Below, one piece after another: positions 6,578 through 14,869 of a stretch of DNA of 21,943 bases. The number at the start of each line of letters is the position of its first letter. Positions within the stretch are counted from its first letter, which is position 1. The notes beneath the pieces were generated by a model. It did no database searches and had not been told where the DNA came from. It saw only the letters and a list, made by a program, of their open reading frames with translations. The position numbers were made by a program, and so were the translations under genes. This DNA is from an uncultured Clostridia bacterium (GTDB lineage Bacteria > Bacillota > Clostridia > Christensenellales > CAG-138), in the NCBI GenBank assembly GCA_937913075.1, contig CALEPU010000022.1:1-21943 (forward strand), in the 5' to 3' direction.

Positions 6578-7327
6578 TCAATCGGTTCCTTCGGCAGATG
6601 CATTCACGGGTATAGACTCGGGAACAATGCCTGCTTGCGGCAGAGCGATCTGCATCGGCTCAAAGCCAAGGCTGTCGGCCGAGCAAAGGCGGTATTCGGT
6701 ACCGTTAATTACTCCGTTGAAGCCCTGTGCGCAAGATCTTCCGTGCAGATGACCGTAAAGACACAGTGTAACGCCGTATTTATCCATAAGCTCCGAAAAG
6801 CCGGAGCCGTCACCCTTGGAGGATACGGGCGGGTAATGGATAAGGCATACCTTAGGCACATCGGCCCTTTTAACGGAACGAAGTGAAAGCTCGAGCCTAA
6901 TAAGCTCGCGCTCGTAAATTTTTTTGTCATCCTGCTTGAAATCGCTGTCAGAGGGTAAAAGCCATCCGCGGCTGCCGCATACGGTAAAGCCGCCAAGGTC
7001 CAAGCTGTCGTTTTGAATAATGAAAATGCTGTCCGGTAGACGTGAACGCATTTTGGTGGGAGAAGCCCACCAATAATCGTGATTGCCTCGTATCATGACT
7101 TTTTTGCCCGGAAGAGCCGCAATTGCTTTAAGCTCGCTCAATGCATCCTCGAAATACATTGCCCAACAAATATCGCCGGGGATGAGAACGACGTCATCCT
7201 CTTCGACCCGCCTTTGCCATGAGCCGAATATGCGCTCGCGGTGGTTTGCCCAATGCGGACCGAAAATATCCATGGGCTTGCCCGCGCCGCCGTCAAGATG
7301 CATATCGGCTATGGCAAATATCTTCAT
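6578..7327 (-). CDS. Calcineurin-like metallophosphoesterase
   Basis: A 249-residue cytoplasmic phosphoesterase with the complete dinuclear metal-site motif set: DxH (Asp8, His10 in IADMHLD), GD (Asp52 in LIPGDICW), GNHD (Asn82, His83), a later His in CLIHYPP, and GHLHGRS. The substrate is not evident; the family includes phosphodiesterases, nucleotidases and protein phosphatases. The start ATG is at 7327-7325, 21 bases after the stop of the zinc-ribbon gene, with which it should be co-transcribed. No good Shine-Dalgarno sequence is visible, which fits reading from an upstream message. Confidence 0.93.
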   Translation of the reverse strand: MKIFAIADMHLDGGAGKPMDIFGPHWANHRERIFGSWQRRVEEDDVVLIPGDICWAMYFEDALSELKAIAALPGKKVMIRGNHDYWWASPTKMRSRLPDSIFIIQNDSLDLGGFTVCGSRGWLLPSDSDFKQDDKKIYERELIRLELSLRSVKRADVPKVCLIHYPPVSSKGDGSGFSELMDKYGVTLCLYGHLHGRSCAQGFNGVINGTEYRLCSADSLGFEPMQIALPQAGIVPESIPVNASAEGTD

Positions 7328-7348
7328 ATACTGAAAACCCGACTTGTG

Positions 7349-7819
7349 TTAATGAAATTTGCGTCTCGCCGGGGTAAAGCCCTCATCCACCTCGGTGTCG
7401 TCATCGGAATAATCGTCGTCTTCTTCTCTCAGCTCTTCAAGTGACAGGGGCGTTTTTTCATCATCTTCGGGCTTGGCTTCAGCGTTATCCTCGCGGAATT
7501 CATCAGGCATATCTTCGACAGGCAGCTCCTCGTCTGGAAGCGAAACGTCAACCTCCTTGAGCTCAACATCGTCAAGGTCGATATCCGATATACGCTCACC
7601 CTTGCGCTGTTCTGAAAGCTGCTCCTGCCGCAGACTCTCCTTATAGCAATAGGCGCATATCTCGCGCCCCTTCATTGCGGGATGCTCTCCGCATTCGATA
7701 CAGATAAGCTCCTCCTCCGGCTCCTCCTCGTGCTTTGCGCTGCGGCGGCATACATTGCAGAGCTTTTCATCGTCTTTTATATAATTGAGTTCACACCTGG
7801 GACACTTTTTGAAACCCAT
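7349..7819 (-). CDS. Zinc-ribbon protein with a long acidic tail, function unknown
   Basis: A 156-residue protein. The N-terminus has two cysteine-rich knuckle sets: CPRC...CNVC (residues about 6-19) and CIEC...CAYC (about 39-59), each spaced like a small zinc ribbon. From about residue 75 it is overwhelmingly Asp/Glu with few hydrophobics (for example REEDDDYSDDDTEVDEG) and is predicted to be disordered, ending in a short basic ARRKFH. It starts at an ATG six bases after GGAGG and has a strong promoter. It is the first gene of a pair with the metallophosphoesterase. A role in binding a protein or nucleic acid partner is possible, but nothing in the sequence identifies it. Confidence 0.85.
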   Translation of the reverse strand: MGFKKCPRCELNYIKDDEKLCNVCRRSAKHEEEPEEELICIECGEHPAMKGREICAYCYKESLRQEQLSEQRKGERISDIDLDDVELKEVDVSLPDEELPVEDMPDEFREDNAEAKPEDDEKTPLSLEELREEDDDYSDDDTEVDEGFTPARRKFH

Positions 7820-7880
7820 GATCGTCCTCCGAATTATCGAGTTATGCGCAGCTTTGAGCGCAGCGCCTATATCGTTACTT

Positions 7881-7909
7881 ATTATGCAAACAGCATACGC
7901 TCATGTCAA
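7881..7909 (-). promoter_or_regulatory. Strong promoter for the zinc-ribbon/metallophosphoesterase pair
   Basis: A perfect TTGACA (7909-7904) and CATAAT (7886-7881) are 17 bases apart on the minus strand. Ten bases upstream of the -35 is a perfect 14-bp palindrome, GCAAATAAATTTGC (7919-7932), a possible operator or A/T-rich upstream element. Confidence 0.8.
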
Positions 7910-7963
7910 TACCCTTATGCAAATTTATTTGCGATGGACAGGTTATGCGATGACAAGCAAAAA

Positions 7964-8575
7964 TCAATCCCCGTCCTGCTCGACGCCGCTCTGCGGATGT
8001 ACAACGGCGTCTATCCTTGCAAGCAGTTCCTCCCTGCCATCGCCCGACTCAGAGGAATATGCTATAGCGTAAGGCGGAGCGCCGAGCAGCTTTGCTGCGG
8101 CACAGGCTGCCTGCGCACGCTTCGATCTTGGGAGCTTATCGGCTTTTGTGGCTATAAGCGTATAGGGTATTCCATAATAGAGTATGTAGCCGAACATCTG
8201 TTTGTCAAGCACCGTAGGCTCATGCCTGATGTCTATCAGCATATAGATGTGCGTCACTCGACCGCTTGAAAGATACTGCTCCATGAGCTGCCCCCACTTT
8301 TCCTGCTCTGATTTGGGAGCCGAGGCATAGCCGTAGCCTGGAAGATCGACAAGATAGAACTCATTGTTGAGCAGAAAATAATTGATGAGCCTCGTTTTGC
8401 CGGGTGTCGATGACGTCTTTGCAAGCTTATTCCTGTTGCAGAGCGAATTGATAAGAGATGACTTGCCCACGTTTGATTTGCCGACTATCGCTATCTCGGC
8501 GGCCGACTCCGGCGGCAGAACGCTGCCGAGCCCACAGCTTGTTACGAAAGAAGCGCTTTTTATTGTAAACGACAT
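7964..8575 (-). CDS. engB: Ribosome biogenesis GTPase EngB (YihA/YsxC family)
   Basis: Small P-loop GTPase needed for large-subunit ribosome assembly. The protein has 203 residues, normal for the family. G motifs in order: G1 GKSNVGKS (residues 32-39), G2 region STPGKTRLINYF, G3 DLPGYGYA, G4 TKADKL, G5 near AYSSESGDG. I start at the ATG at 8575-8573, eight bases after AGAGG. A GTG nine bases upstream (8584) is possible but falls inside that ribosome binding site. In many bacteria engB follows lon or clpX; here it is alone after the PTS gene and has its own promoter. Confidence 0.97.
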   Translation of the reverse strand: MSFTIKSASFVTSCGLGSVLPPESAAEIAIVGKSNVGKSSLINSLCNRNKLAKTSSTPGKTRLINYFLLNNEFYLVDLPGYGYASAPKSEQEKWGQLMEQYLSSGRVTHIYMLIDIRHEPTVLDKQMFGYILYYGIPYTLIATKADKLPRSKRAQAACAAAKLLGAPPYAIAYSSESGDGREELLARIDAVVHPQSGVEQDGD

Positions 8576-8606
8576 TCGTATCACCTCTTAAAGATCGTCT
8601 TGGCTG

Positions 8607-8635
8607 ATTTTAACAGCATATCGCCTTGTTGTAAA
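8607..8635 (-). promoter_or_regulatory. Promoter for engB
   Basis: TTTACA (8635-8630) and TAAAAT (8612-8607) are 17 bases apart on the minus strand, with TGT before the -10 hexamer, an extended -10. It lies just downstream of the terminator of the PTS gene. Confidence 0.75.
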
Positions 8636-8655
8636 GAGGTAAAAGAGCTTTACTG

Positions 8656-8685
8656 AAAAAATATCCGCCGTGTGCTCCGCGGCGG
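8656..8685 (-). terminator. Likely terminator after the PTS IIC gene
   Basis: On the minus strand CCGCCG (8685-8680) pairs with CGGCGG (8670-8665) across a nine-base loop, followed by ATA and six T (8661-8656). The stem is short but all G/C. Confidence 0.65.
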
Positions 8686-8709
8686 GTAAAAAGACGATCA
8701 AAAGCTTTA

Positions 8710-9891
8710 TCAGTCAAGCAGCATATCTCCCTGCTTGATATGACCGAGCTTTCGCATGAGCTCGGAGATGACGAGCGCAAGCACGGCAGGCAGTATTATG
8801 TGCAGTATAAGCACCTTGACCGTGACGAGCCACCATGACTCGCCCATGCCGAGCATCTTGATGTAAGTTCCGATCTGCCCGACAAGACCGCAGGTACCCA
8901 TTCCGGCATATATCCCGCTGTTGTACATGGGAAGCAGTGTTGTGGAAACAGGACCGAGGACAGCCGCGGCAAGCGTCGGCGGAATGAGTATCCGTGGGTG
9001 CTTAATGATGTTGGGCATTTGCAGCATGGAGGTGCCGAGTCCCTGTGAAACAACGCCGCCCCATCCGTTCTCACGGAAGCTCGAAGCGGCAAAGCCGACC
9101 ATCTGACAGGAGCATCCGACAGTCGCGGCGCCGGCGGCGAGCATCAAACCGTTGGCTGCCTGCGCGTCCATACCGGAGATAATGCTTTCGGCAAATATCA
9201 TGGCGCAGATCGCAGCGCTTGATATAGGAGCAGTCAGAATGAGACCTACAAGCACGGAAACGACTATACCCATTGGTACGGGAGCCATTGCGGTCGCGGA
9301 GCCGATAACGCCTGCAAGCCACTTAACGAGCAGTGCAAGAGGCGCGCCGAGCAGATATCCCACGAGACCGCCTGTGAATATGGAAACAACGGGAACGACG
9401 AGTATGTCGACCTTGGTCTTGCCGCATACGAGCTCGCCGAGCTCAGCTCCTACTATTGCCGCGAAGAAAGCGCCTATGGGACCAGCGGTTATGGTAACGT
9501 CGGAGGCTACAAAGCCGATAGCTCCCGCCCCGCCGCCGCCGCAGTAACCGACAGCGCCCGTTACGGCGGCGGAGAACACGGTCAGAGGCGAAGCCTTCAT
9601 GCCGTGAGCGATAGCGATGCCTATGGCTGCGCCGACGACGTAGTTGTTCTTTGCGACGCCGGCAACGGCGTTGAGAAACTGCACCACGGCCCCGAGAGCG
9701 GTTTGAAGCCAAGTCGCCTCAACGCCCTCGCAGGGCAGCAGCATACCGAGCAGTGTTGCGACCGCTCCGATTATGGTGCCGACGAGCAGCGTGGCAAACA
9801 GCCCCTTTGCCATAGCGCCCATGCCGTCTATAAAATATCGTTTTGAGTAGCGCGAGAATATTGCGCCGAAGCCCTTATCGTTGTTTTTCAT
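8710..9891 (-). CDS. PTS EIIC-type membrane protein of the PfoR family
   Basis: A 393-residue polytopic membrane protein with about nine to ten hydrophobic segments. Glycine/alanine-rich stretches such as GAVGYCGGGGAGAIGF and the conserved GIAIAHGMKASPLTVFSAAV and NGLMLAAGAATVGCSCQMVGFA match my memory of the PfoR/PTS_EIIC_2 family, a PTS sugar-permease-like group. The family was first named for a putative regulator of perfringolysin. No IIA or IIB domain is fused and none is adjacent, so transport of a specific sugar is not shown. GGAG lies six bases before the ATG. It follows the 310-residue membrane protein gene by 20 bases and probably shares its message. It ends at a hairpin terminator. 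Confidence 0.85.
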   Translation of the reverse strand: MKNNDKGFGAIFSRYSKRYFIDGMGAMAKGLFATLLVGTIIGAVATLLGMLLPCEGVEATWLQTALGAVVQFLNAVAGVAKNNYVVGAAIGIAIAHGMKASPLTVFSAAVTGAVGYCGGGGAGAIGFVASDVTITAGPIGAFFAAIVGAELGELVCGKTKVDILVVPVVSIFTGGLVGYLLGAPLALLVKWLAGVIGSATAMAPVPMGIVVSVLVGLILTAPISSAAICAMIFAESIISGMDAQAANGLMLAAGAATVGCSCQMVGFAASSFRENGWGGVVSQGLGTSMLQMPNIIKHPRILIPPTLAAAVLGPVSTTLLPMYNSGIYAGMGTCGLVGQIGTYIKMLGMGESWWLVTVKVLILHIILPAVLALVISELMRKLGHIKQGDMLLD

Positions 9892-9911
9892 AAGTTTCTC
9901 CGCAAATGAAA

Positions 9912-10844
9912 TTATTTGTTTTCGCCTTCGGACTCGTTCTTTTCTCCGTCGAGCTTAGCAAGCACGTCGTCAAGAGTGGGCTCGTCGTCGTCAAACTCAA
10001 ATGCTGCGGCGCTGCTGCCGGTGTTGGAACCGCCGTGCACCATGGCTTTGGCACGCTTTTCTTTATCGGTCATTCGCGAGGAGTATATCATCGAGGCGAT
10101 AAGCGAAGCAATAGCTATGCCAAAGAGCAGGTACCTTAACCAAACGAGTTTATCGTTTCCTACGCAGAATATGGAGACTGCGGCGCCCGCCAGCATTCCG
10201 ACGGCAATTATAACGGCAAAAACGCGAATTGTCTTCTTATAGCTCTGCTCCTTGCCCTCCTTAATAAAATCGTTCCTGAACATGGATCCCCTGCCGGAGA
10301 TCGCAGTATAGAGAGCGTAAAAGCCAAGCGTGGCAAGCAGCAGATCGGTAAATTCAACCTTAAATTTCGCAACGCTGACTGCAAGGCGATTTTCGGTCTC
10401 CTCGCCGTTCTGCATAACGATTACGGTAAAGGAAAAGGGCTCGTTACCTGCATTGACGGTAACGGTGCCGCCCTGAACGGAAATGTAACGATCCTTTATT
10501 TCCGTATCGCAGCCGGTAATTTTAAGCTCGGGAACGGGAGCCTCATCATCGCCCTGAGTGACCGTATAATCAAAGTTCAGATTGTATACGTGATTAACAA
10601 ATAGCGTAAGCCCGCCGAAGCCGCAGCCGAAGCCCGAGGAGTATGCCTTCGTGGATTTGCCGGCTCCGTCGGTAATGCTTTTTATAATGGGCGTAAAGCT
10701 GCTGTAATCAAATTCCTCAGCGGATGCGGTAACGGTTTCATCGGAGACTCCATCCTCATCCGAGGAGGCAGACGCCGTGACAAAGGGAACGAGCAGCAAC
10801 GCAAAAATGAGCATTGCGGCAATCAGGGAAAGAAGCCTTTTCAT
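9912..10844 (-). CDS. Signal-peptide membrane protein of unknown function, co-transcribed with PfoR-type PTS protein
   Basis: A 310-residue protein I do not recognise. Residues 1-26 form a signal peptide (basic MKRLL, hydrophobic core, cleavage likely after TASA). Residues about 30-160 should be extracytoplasmic, with beta-rich text such as ITGCDTEIKDRYISVQGGTV and three cysteines. Three membrane segments follow at about 165-183, 206-227 and 235-255. The tail is cytoplasmic or exposed and acidic (EFDDDEPTLDDVLAKLDGEK). AAGGAG precedes the ATG at 10844. An extended -10-like TGATACAAT (10901-10893) lies in the gap after cysS, with no convincing -35. Pairing with the PTS-like gene suggests a functional link, which is inference only. 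Confidence 0.75.
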   Translation of the reverse strand: MKRLLSLIAAMLIFALLLVPFVTASASSDEDGVSDETVTASAEEFDYSSFTPIIKSITDGAGKSTKAYSSGFGCGFGGLTLFVNHVYNLNFDYTVTQGDDEAPVPELKITGCDTEIKDRYISVQGGTVTVNAGNEPFSFTVIVMQNGEETENRLAVSVAKFKVEFTDLLLATLGFYALYTAISGRGSMFRNDFIKEGKEQSYKKTIRVFAVIIAVGMLAGAAVSIFCVGNDKLVWLRYLLFGIAIASLIASMIYSSRMTDKEKRAKAMVHGGSNTGSSAAAFEFDDDEPTLDDVLAKLDGEKNESEGENK

Positions 10845-10913
10845 ATTTTGATCTCCTTCTGTATTATCGTTCGCCGCAGATCGAGCCGCGGCATTGTATC
10901 ATGCGAAAACAAA

Positions 10914-12335
10914 TCAGAGCTTTTTGAGCTTTGCTCCCTCAGGGGTATCGAGTATGGCATAGCCCGCGGCCTTTATCTCGTCCCTGATGGCGTCGGCCGT
11001 CGCCCAGTCACGGTTCTTTTTAGCCTCGGCGCGCTTTAAAAGCAGCTCTTCAAGCTGGGAGGTATCCTCCCCCGTTTCCAAGGCTTGCTCAGAAGCGGAG
11101 ACAAGATCGAGCGAGAGCACCCTGTCGAAATCCTCGATTACGGCAAGCTTTGTCACGCTATCTATATCTGCCTTCAATACGTCATAAAGCAGAGTAAGCC
11201 CAAGTGAAGTATTCATATCATTGCCGACGAGCTCTATGAACCTTGCGCGGTATTTCTCGACCTTGTCCTTGTCGGCGACAGCGTTCTCCTTTGCGGCGGC
11301 GGACTTGATAGAGGCTACCCTCGACAAAAGCTTGTCATACGCGCTGCTCGCATTGTCAAGCGACTCATATGTGAAAACCAGCTGCTTCATATAATGGCTT
11401 TGCAGGCAGAAGAGTCTGTATGCAAGCGGCTTGTAACCCTTAGCAACAAGGGTATCAACGCAAAGGAACTCGCCCTTGGACTTGCTCATCTTGCCGGACT
11501 TATCATTGAGGTGACGCGGGTGGAACCAGTGACCGCACCATTTATGCCCTAAAGCAGCCTCGGATTGCGCGATCTCATTCGTGTGATGCGGGAAGATATT
11601 ATCAACTCCGCCGCAGTGCAGGTCGAGGTATTCGCCGAGGTATTTTAAGCTTATCGCGGAGCACTCTATGTGCCAGCCCGGGTAACCGTAGCCCCAAGGA
11701 GAATCCCATCTGAGCTCCTGTTCGCCGAATTTGGAGGTGGTGAACCAGAGCACAAAATCGGTCTTGTTGCGTTTGTTGAGATCCTCGGTGACGTCGTCGC
11801 GCACGCCTACCATCAAATCGTCAGCGGAGTGACCTGTAAGGCAGTAATAATCCTCGACCTTCGAGGTGTCGAAGTAGACGTTGCCGCCTGCGGTGTAAGC
11901 GAAGCCCTTGTCAAACAGCGTCTGTATAAGCTCGATAAACTCGGGAATGCAGTCGGTAGCAGGGACGACTATCTCGGGCTTTTTGATGTTGAGCCTGTAG
12001 CAGTCGGCAAAGAAGGCTTCGGTATAATACTTGGCGATCTGCATAGCGGTCTTGCCCTCTCGCTTTGCCCCCTCGAGCATCTTATCCTCGCCCGTATCTG
12101 CGTCGCTCGTGAGATGACCGACGTCGGTTATGTTCATCGCGCGGACGACGTTATAGCCGGCATATCGTAAAAGCTTTTCAAGCACGTCCTCCATGATGTA
12201 TGTGCGAAGATTACCGATGTGCGCAAAGTGATAAACTGTCGGACCGCAGGTATACATAGTTAGCTTATCCTCGGAGTGAGGCGTAAGCTCCTCCACCTTG
12301 CGGGTCGCGGTATTGTAGAGCTTTATTTTCTGCAT
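10914..12335 (-). CDS. cysS: Cysteine--tRNA ligase
   Basis: Class I aminoacyl-tRNA synthetase that charges tRNA-Cys. The protein has 473 residues, within the usual 460-480. Signatures: HIGN at residues 39-42 (HIGH motif), KMSKS at 282-286, and zinc ligands Cys30 (YTCGPTVY), Cys225 (WHIECSAIS), His250 and Glu254 (FPHHTNEIAQSE). The C-terminal helical tRNA-binding region ends DTPEGAKLKKL. GGAGG precedes the ATG by eight bases. The leader is only 57 bases, too short for a T-box riboswitch. A TATAAT-like hexamer (12397-12392) overlaps the end of the preceding kamC-like gene, but its -35 is weak, so read-through from the wecE operon is also possible. Confidence 0.98.
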   Translation of the reverse strand: MQKIKLYNTATRKVEELTPHSEDKLTMYTCGPTVYHFAHIGNLRTYIMEDVLEKLLRYAGYNVVRAMNITDVGHLTSDADTGEDKMLEGAKREGKTAMQIAKYYTEAFFADCYRLNIKKPEIVVPATDCIPEFIELIQTLFDKGFAYTAGGNVYFDTSKVEDYYCLTGHSADDLMVGVRDDVTEDLNKRNKTDFVLWFTTSKFGEQELRWDSPWGYGYPGWHIECSAISLKYLGEYLDLHCGGVDNIFPHHTNEIAQSEAALGHKWCGHWFHPRHLNDKSGKMSKSKGEFLCVDTLVAKGYKPLAYRLFCLQSHYMKQLVFTYESLDNASSAYDKLLSRVASIKSAAAKENAVADKDKVEKYRARFIELVGNDMNTSLGLTLLYDVLKADIDSVTKLAVIEDFDRVLSLDLVSASEQALETGEDTSQLEELLLKRAEAKKNRDWATADAIRDEIKAAGYAILDTPEGAKLKKL

Positions 12336-12392
12336 ATTGTAACCTCCAAAATATTGATAATGCCGAATGGCAGAAGAAAAACACTCGGTATA

Positions 12393-13871
12393 TTATACGT
12401 CGATCAGCGCCTCAAACTCCTTCGATACGCCTAACGCTCGGCAGATCGTCACTGCGTCACGCGGCGGATCCTCGTCAGGGGAAACCGGATAAAGCCCGTA
12501 ATCCATGTGCTTGGCGAGAGCACCGGGGTCTGTGGCAAGCTCATGCAGCAGCGTTTCGACAGAAGCCGCGCTCAAGCCGGCAACGCGATAATGAGAGGCG
12601 GCAAGCTTTGCAACGCCGTCAAAATGGGTCGCGATAACGGCGTATGCGCTGCCCCTTGAGTTGAAAAGCTTTGCGGCGGCTCTCACGAGCGCGGCTCCCT
12701 CGTGAGGGTTGGTTCCCCTTGCAAACTCGTCGAGCAGCACCAATGGAGCTGCCATGCTCCGAGTCTCGCGGAGCATCTTATCGAAAGCCTTTATTTCACC
12801 TCCGAAGCTTGAAAGTCCTGCCTCGGCGTCCTCCCTGTCCTCGCTCAAAAGGTAAATATCGTCCATCATGGGCAGCTCTGCGCTCAGCGCAAAGACCGCA
12901 AATCCGCACATTGCGAGCATGCAGTTTAAGGCGAGGGTCTTTATTGCCATGGACTTGCCGCCCATGTTTGCGCCGGTTATCACCGTTGAACCGCGGGTAA
13001 GCCTAAGCGAAACGGGCACAAAATCCCTGCCTTTATCGGCAAGCGATGCGGCAAAACAGGGGTTAGTCATGCCGCTCATGCAGAAATCACTGCTCCCGAC
13101 GACCGGTATCACTGCATTGTGGGAGCAGGCGAGTCTTGCCTTTGCAAGCGTATAGTCGAGCTTACCGAGCGCGTTGATGTTATCGGTCATTGCAGTTTTG
13201 TACTCCGCAAGCGCGTTGCTGATCTCTCCGCGAAGTCTTGCGTTCTCACTCTCCTCCTCTGCGGCTAGCAAAGTGCGCCTTGAAAGAAGCTCATCAACTG
13301 AGTCTGCGCCACTATCCGTATGGGCGGTATGATGTTTCAATGCGGTAGGATCGAATGAGGCTTGACGAAGCTTCTCGTCGAGCTTTTTCCTCTCGGCTCT
13401 GATATCGGCAAGCCTTTTTGAATTCTTATCAGAGACATAGAACGATGGCGACCTCGTACCGTCGGGGTCTATTATATCGAGCGCACCGTCAAGCGATTCG
13501 ATTTCGATATCGTTAAGAGCAAGCCCCAAAGCCTTATATGCGGGAGCAATAAGGCGAAGCTGCAACAGAAAGCGTTTGATCTCAAAAAGCTCGACTTCGC
13601 TAAGCGTTATAACTCCGCAGCGCTCGATAGATCTTCTTATATCCTTAACAGGCATAAGAAGCCGCATGAGGGCGTTTATGCCGGCGGTATCTTCAATGAC
13701 CGCCCGCATAAGCTCCCTGATATTATCCTGCTCTTTTTTAAGCTCACAGAGCTCATCTGCGGCGTAGTATTTGGGATGGCGCGCAAGCTCCGCGCCCAAT
13801 GGGGTCAGAAGCTCCAACTCGTCTAAAACGTATCGAAAACCTATTGAGATGAGTTGATTGCTGTTAAGCAT
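12393..13871 (-). CDS. MutS-family ATPase, KamC-like (putative B12 aminomutase reactivase subunit)
   Basis: A 492-residue protein with a C-terminal MutS-type ATPase: Walker A GANMGGKS (residues 300-307; MutS usually has GPNMGGKS), LSSFGGEIKAFDKM, Walker B LVLLDEFARGTNPHEG, and the switch His in VIATHFDG. The N-terminal mismatch-recognition domains of MutS and the Smr tail of MutS2 are absent; instead there is an all-helical front half. This architecture matches the proteins annotated KamC in lysine-fermentation clusters, where with KamB it reactivates adenosylcobalamin lysine 5,6-aminomutase. No aminomutase gene is in this window, so the client is unknown. The chosen ATG (13871) has GGAGG six bases upstream and overlaps the KamB-like gene by eight bases. 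The open frame runs 66 codons further upstream, inside the neighbour. Confidence 0.75.
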   Translation of the reverse strand: MLNSNQLISIGFRYVLDELELLTPLGAELARHPKYYAADELCELKKEQDNIRELMRAVIEDTAGINALMRLLMPVKDIRRSIERCGVITLSEVELFEIKRFLLQLRLIAPAYKALGLALNDIEIESLDGALDIIDPDGTRSPSFYVSDKNSKRLADIRAERKKLDEKLRQASFDPTALKHHTAHTDSGADSVDELLSRRTLLAAEEESENARLRGEISNALAEYKTAMTDNINALGKLDYTLAKARLACSHNAVIPVVGSSDFCMSGMTNPCFAASLADKGRDFVPVSLRLTRGSTVITGANMGGKSMAIKTLALNCMLAMCGFAVFALSAELPMMDDIYLLSEDREDAEAGLSSFGGEIKAFDKMLRETRSMAAPLVLLDEFARGTNPHEGAALVRAAAKLFNSRGSAYAVIATHFDGVAKLAASHYRVAGLSAASVETLLHELATDPGALAKHMDYGLYPVSPDEDPPRDAVTICRALGVSKEFEALIDV

Positions 13872-14868
13872 TGCACACCTCCGCAACATTGATGATGGGG
13901 ACGCTGACGTAAGCTTCATCTGCGGCGTTTTGCATCGCAGATGAAAAAGCCGTCTCGTCGTAATGGCTGCCGTAAGCCGAGAAGGGATTGACGGTAACGG
14001 CAATGAGTTTTGTACCTTTAAGCACGGCAAAGCCTTCGGCAAAGCGGCAAAGCTTTTGATAAGCCGCACGAGTCAAAAGCAGACGGCTCGCGTCCTCCGC
14101 GACGATCGTTGTGCCGCCTAAAAGCCTGCCGTAATTCAATATCTCGGCGGCAGTCTTATCTGTTAGCGCTCCGCGGATGATAAGGGACTCAGCACCGCTT
14201 TTAAGCCCTGGCGCAAGCTCCGAAATGTCGTCGGCAGCAATTACGCTCTCCCCCGCTATCGCACAGTATTTCTTATCCGCCGGCAGCTTTTGCGAAGGCT
14301 TGTATATCGGCAGCGAAAACAGCTCCGAAATATAGACTGTGTCGGAAACGGTCTTCCTCATATCGACGTCATAAGAGGCACCAGAGCAGAGTATTACCCC
14401 GTCTGCAACCTGCGGCGCGCCAAGTGACTTGCGGCTGATAGCGCCGTCGATAAATACCCTGGTACAGCCGACAGCCTTCAATCTGTCTCTGATGATCGTG
14501 AGCCCTGCGGTCATGGATGGTCCGCCGATTTGCACAAATCCGGCAGACTTCGCTCTGACTATAATGATATCGCCCAAGGGAGTGGAAATGCCCGTTGACT
14601 CCAATATTTCACGGGAGATATCACCTTCGTCCAGAAGTCCCGCAGCAGTAGCAATGACTGTGCCCGACTGAACGAATATCTCGGGCTTTTTGGTGTTGGT
14701 AACAAGGTCGCTCCGCTCGCCGTCCCGACCTATCGAGGTCAGCCCCAAAACATCGCCATGCGCATCGCAGGCACGGATGAGCTTATTCAGCGCAGTAGTC
14801 TTGCCCGCGTTTTTGCACATACCGATGACGGAAACTGTTGTTGAGTTGCCGATCAGCCCGTAAAGCAT
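13864..14868 (-). CDS. P-loop protein, KamB-like (putative aminomutase reactivase subunit)
   Basis: A 334-residue protein with an N-terminal Walker A loop, GMCKNAGKT (residues 16-24), followed by a LTSIGRDGERSDLVTNTKKP region and an acidic motif near RVFIDGAISRK. The rest of the chain lacks a recognisable second domain. A KNAGKT P-loop protein directly before a truncated MutS ATPase is the KamB-KamC arrangement of lysine-degrading Clostridia and Fusobacteria; the name is by recall and context, not alignment. The ATG at 14868-14866 follows the wecE-like stop (14872-14870) by one base, and AAGGG lies upstream, so it is coupled to wecE. An earlier in-frame ATG (14922) lies inside that gene. Its end overlaps the next gene by eight bases. 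Confidence 0.72.
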   Translation of the reverse strand: MLYGLIGNSTTVSVIGMCKNAGKTTALNKLIRACDAHGDVLGLTSIGRDGERSDLVTNTKKPEIFVQSGTVIATAAGLLDEGDISREILESTGISTPLGDIIIVRAKSAGFVQIGGPSMTAGLTIIRDRLKAVGCTRVFIDGAISRKSLGAPQVADGVILCSGASYDVDMRKTVSDTVYISELFSLPIYKPSQKLPADKKYCAIAGESVIAADDISELAPGLKSGAESLIIRGALTDKTAAEILNYGRLLGGTTIVAEDASRLLLTRAAYQKLCRFAEGFAVLKGTKLIAVTVNPFSAYGSHYDETAFSSAMQNAADEAYVSVPIINVAEVCNA

Positions 14869-14869
14869 A

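Noticed and set aside
7820..7963. tRNA or small RNA in the gap between engB and the zinc-ribbon gene
   Set aside because: No cloverleaf or conserved RNA fold is visible; the gap is explained by a promoter, its upstream palindrome and a leader.
8592..8700. Inverted GATCGTCTT/AAGACGATC pair flanking the PTS terminator
   Set aside because: Nine-base arms about 90 bases apart, with no T-run and no match to promoter hexamers; could be chance or a weak long-range pairing, so not called a feature.
12336..12392. T-box riboswitch ahead of cysS
   Set aside because: The gap is 57 bases, far shorter than a T-box leader, and no specifier stem or antiterminator pattern is visible.
13872..14069. 66-codon upstream extension of the KamC-like protein
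   Set aside because: It lies inside the KamB-like gene in another frame, and the ATG at 13871 has GGAGG six bases upstream.
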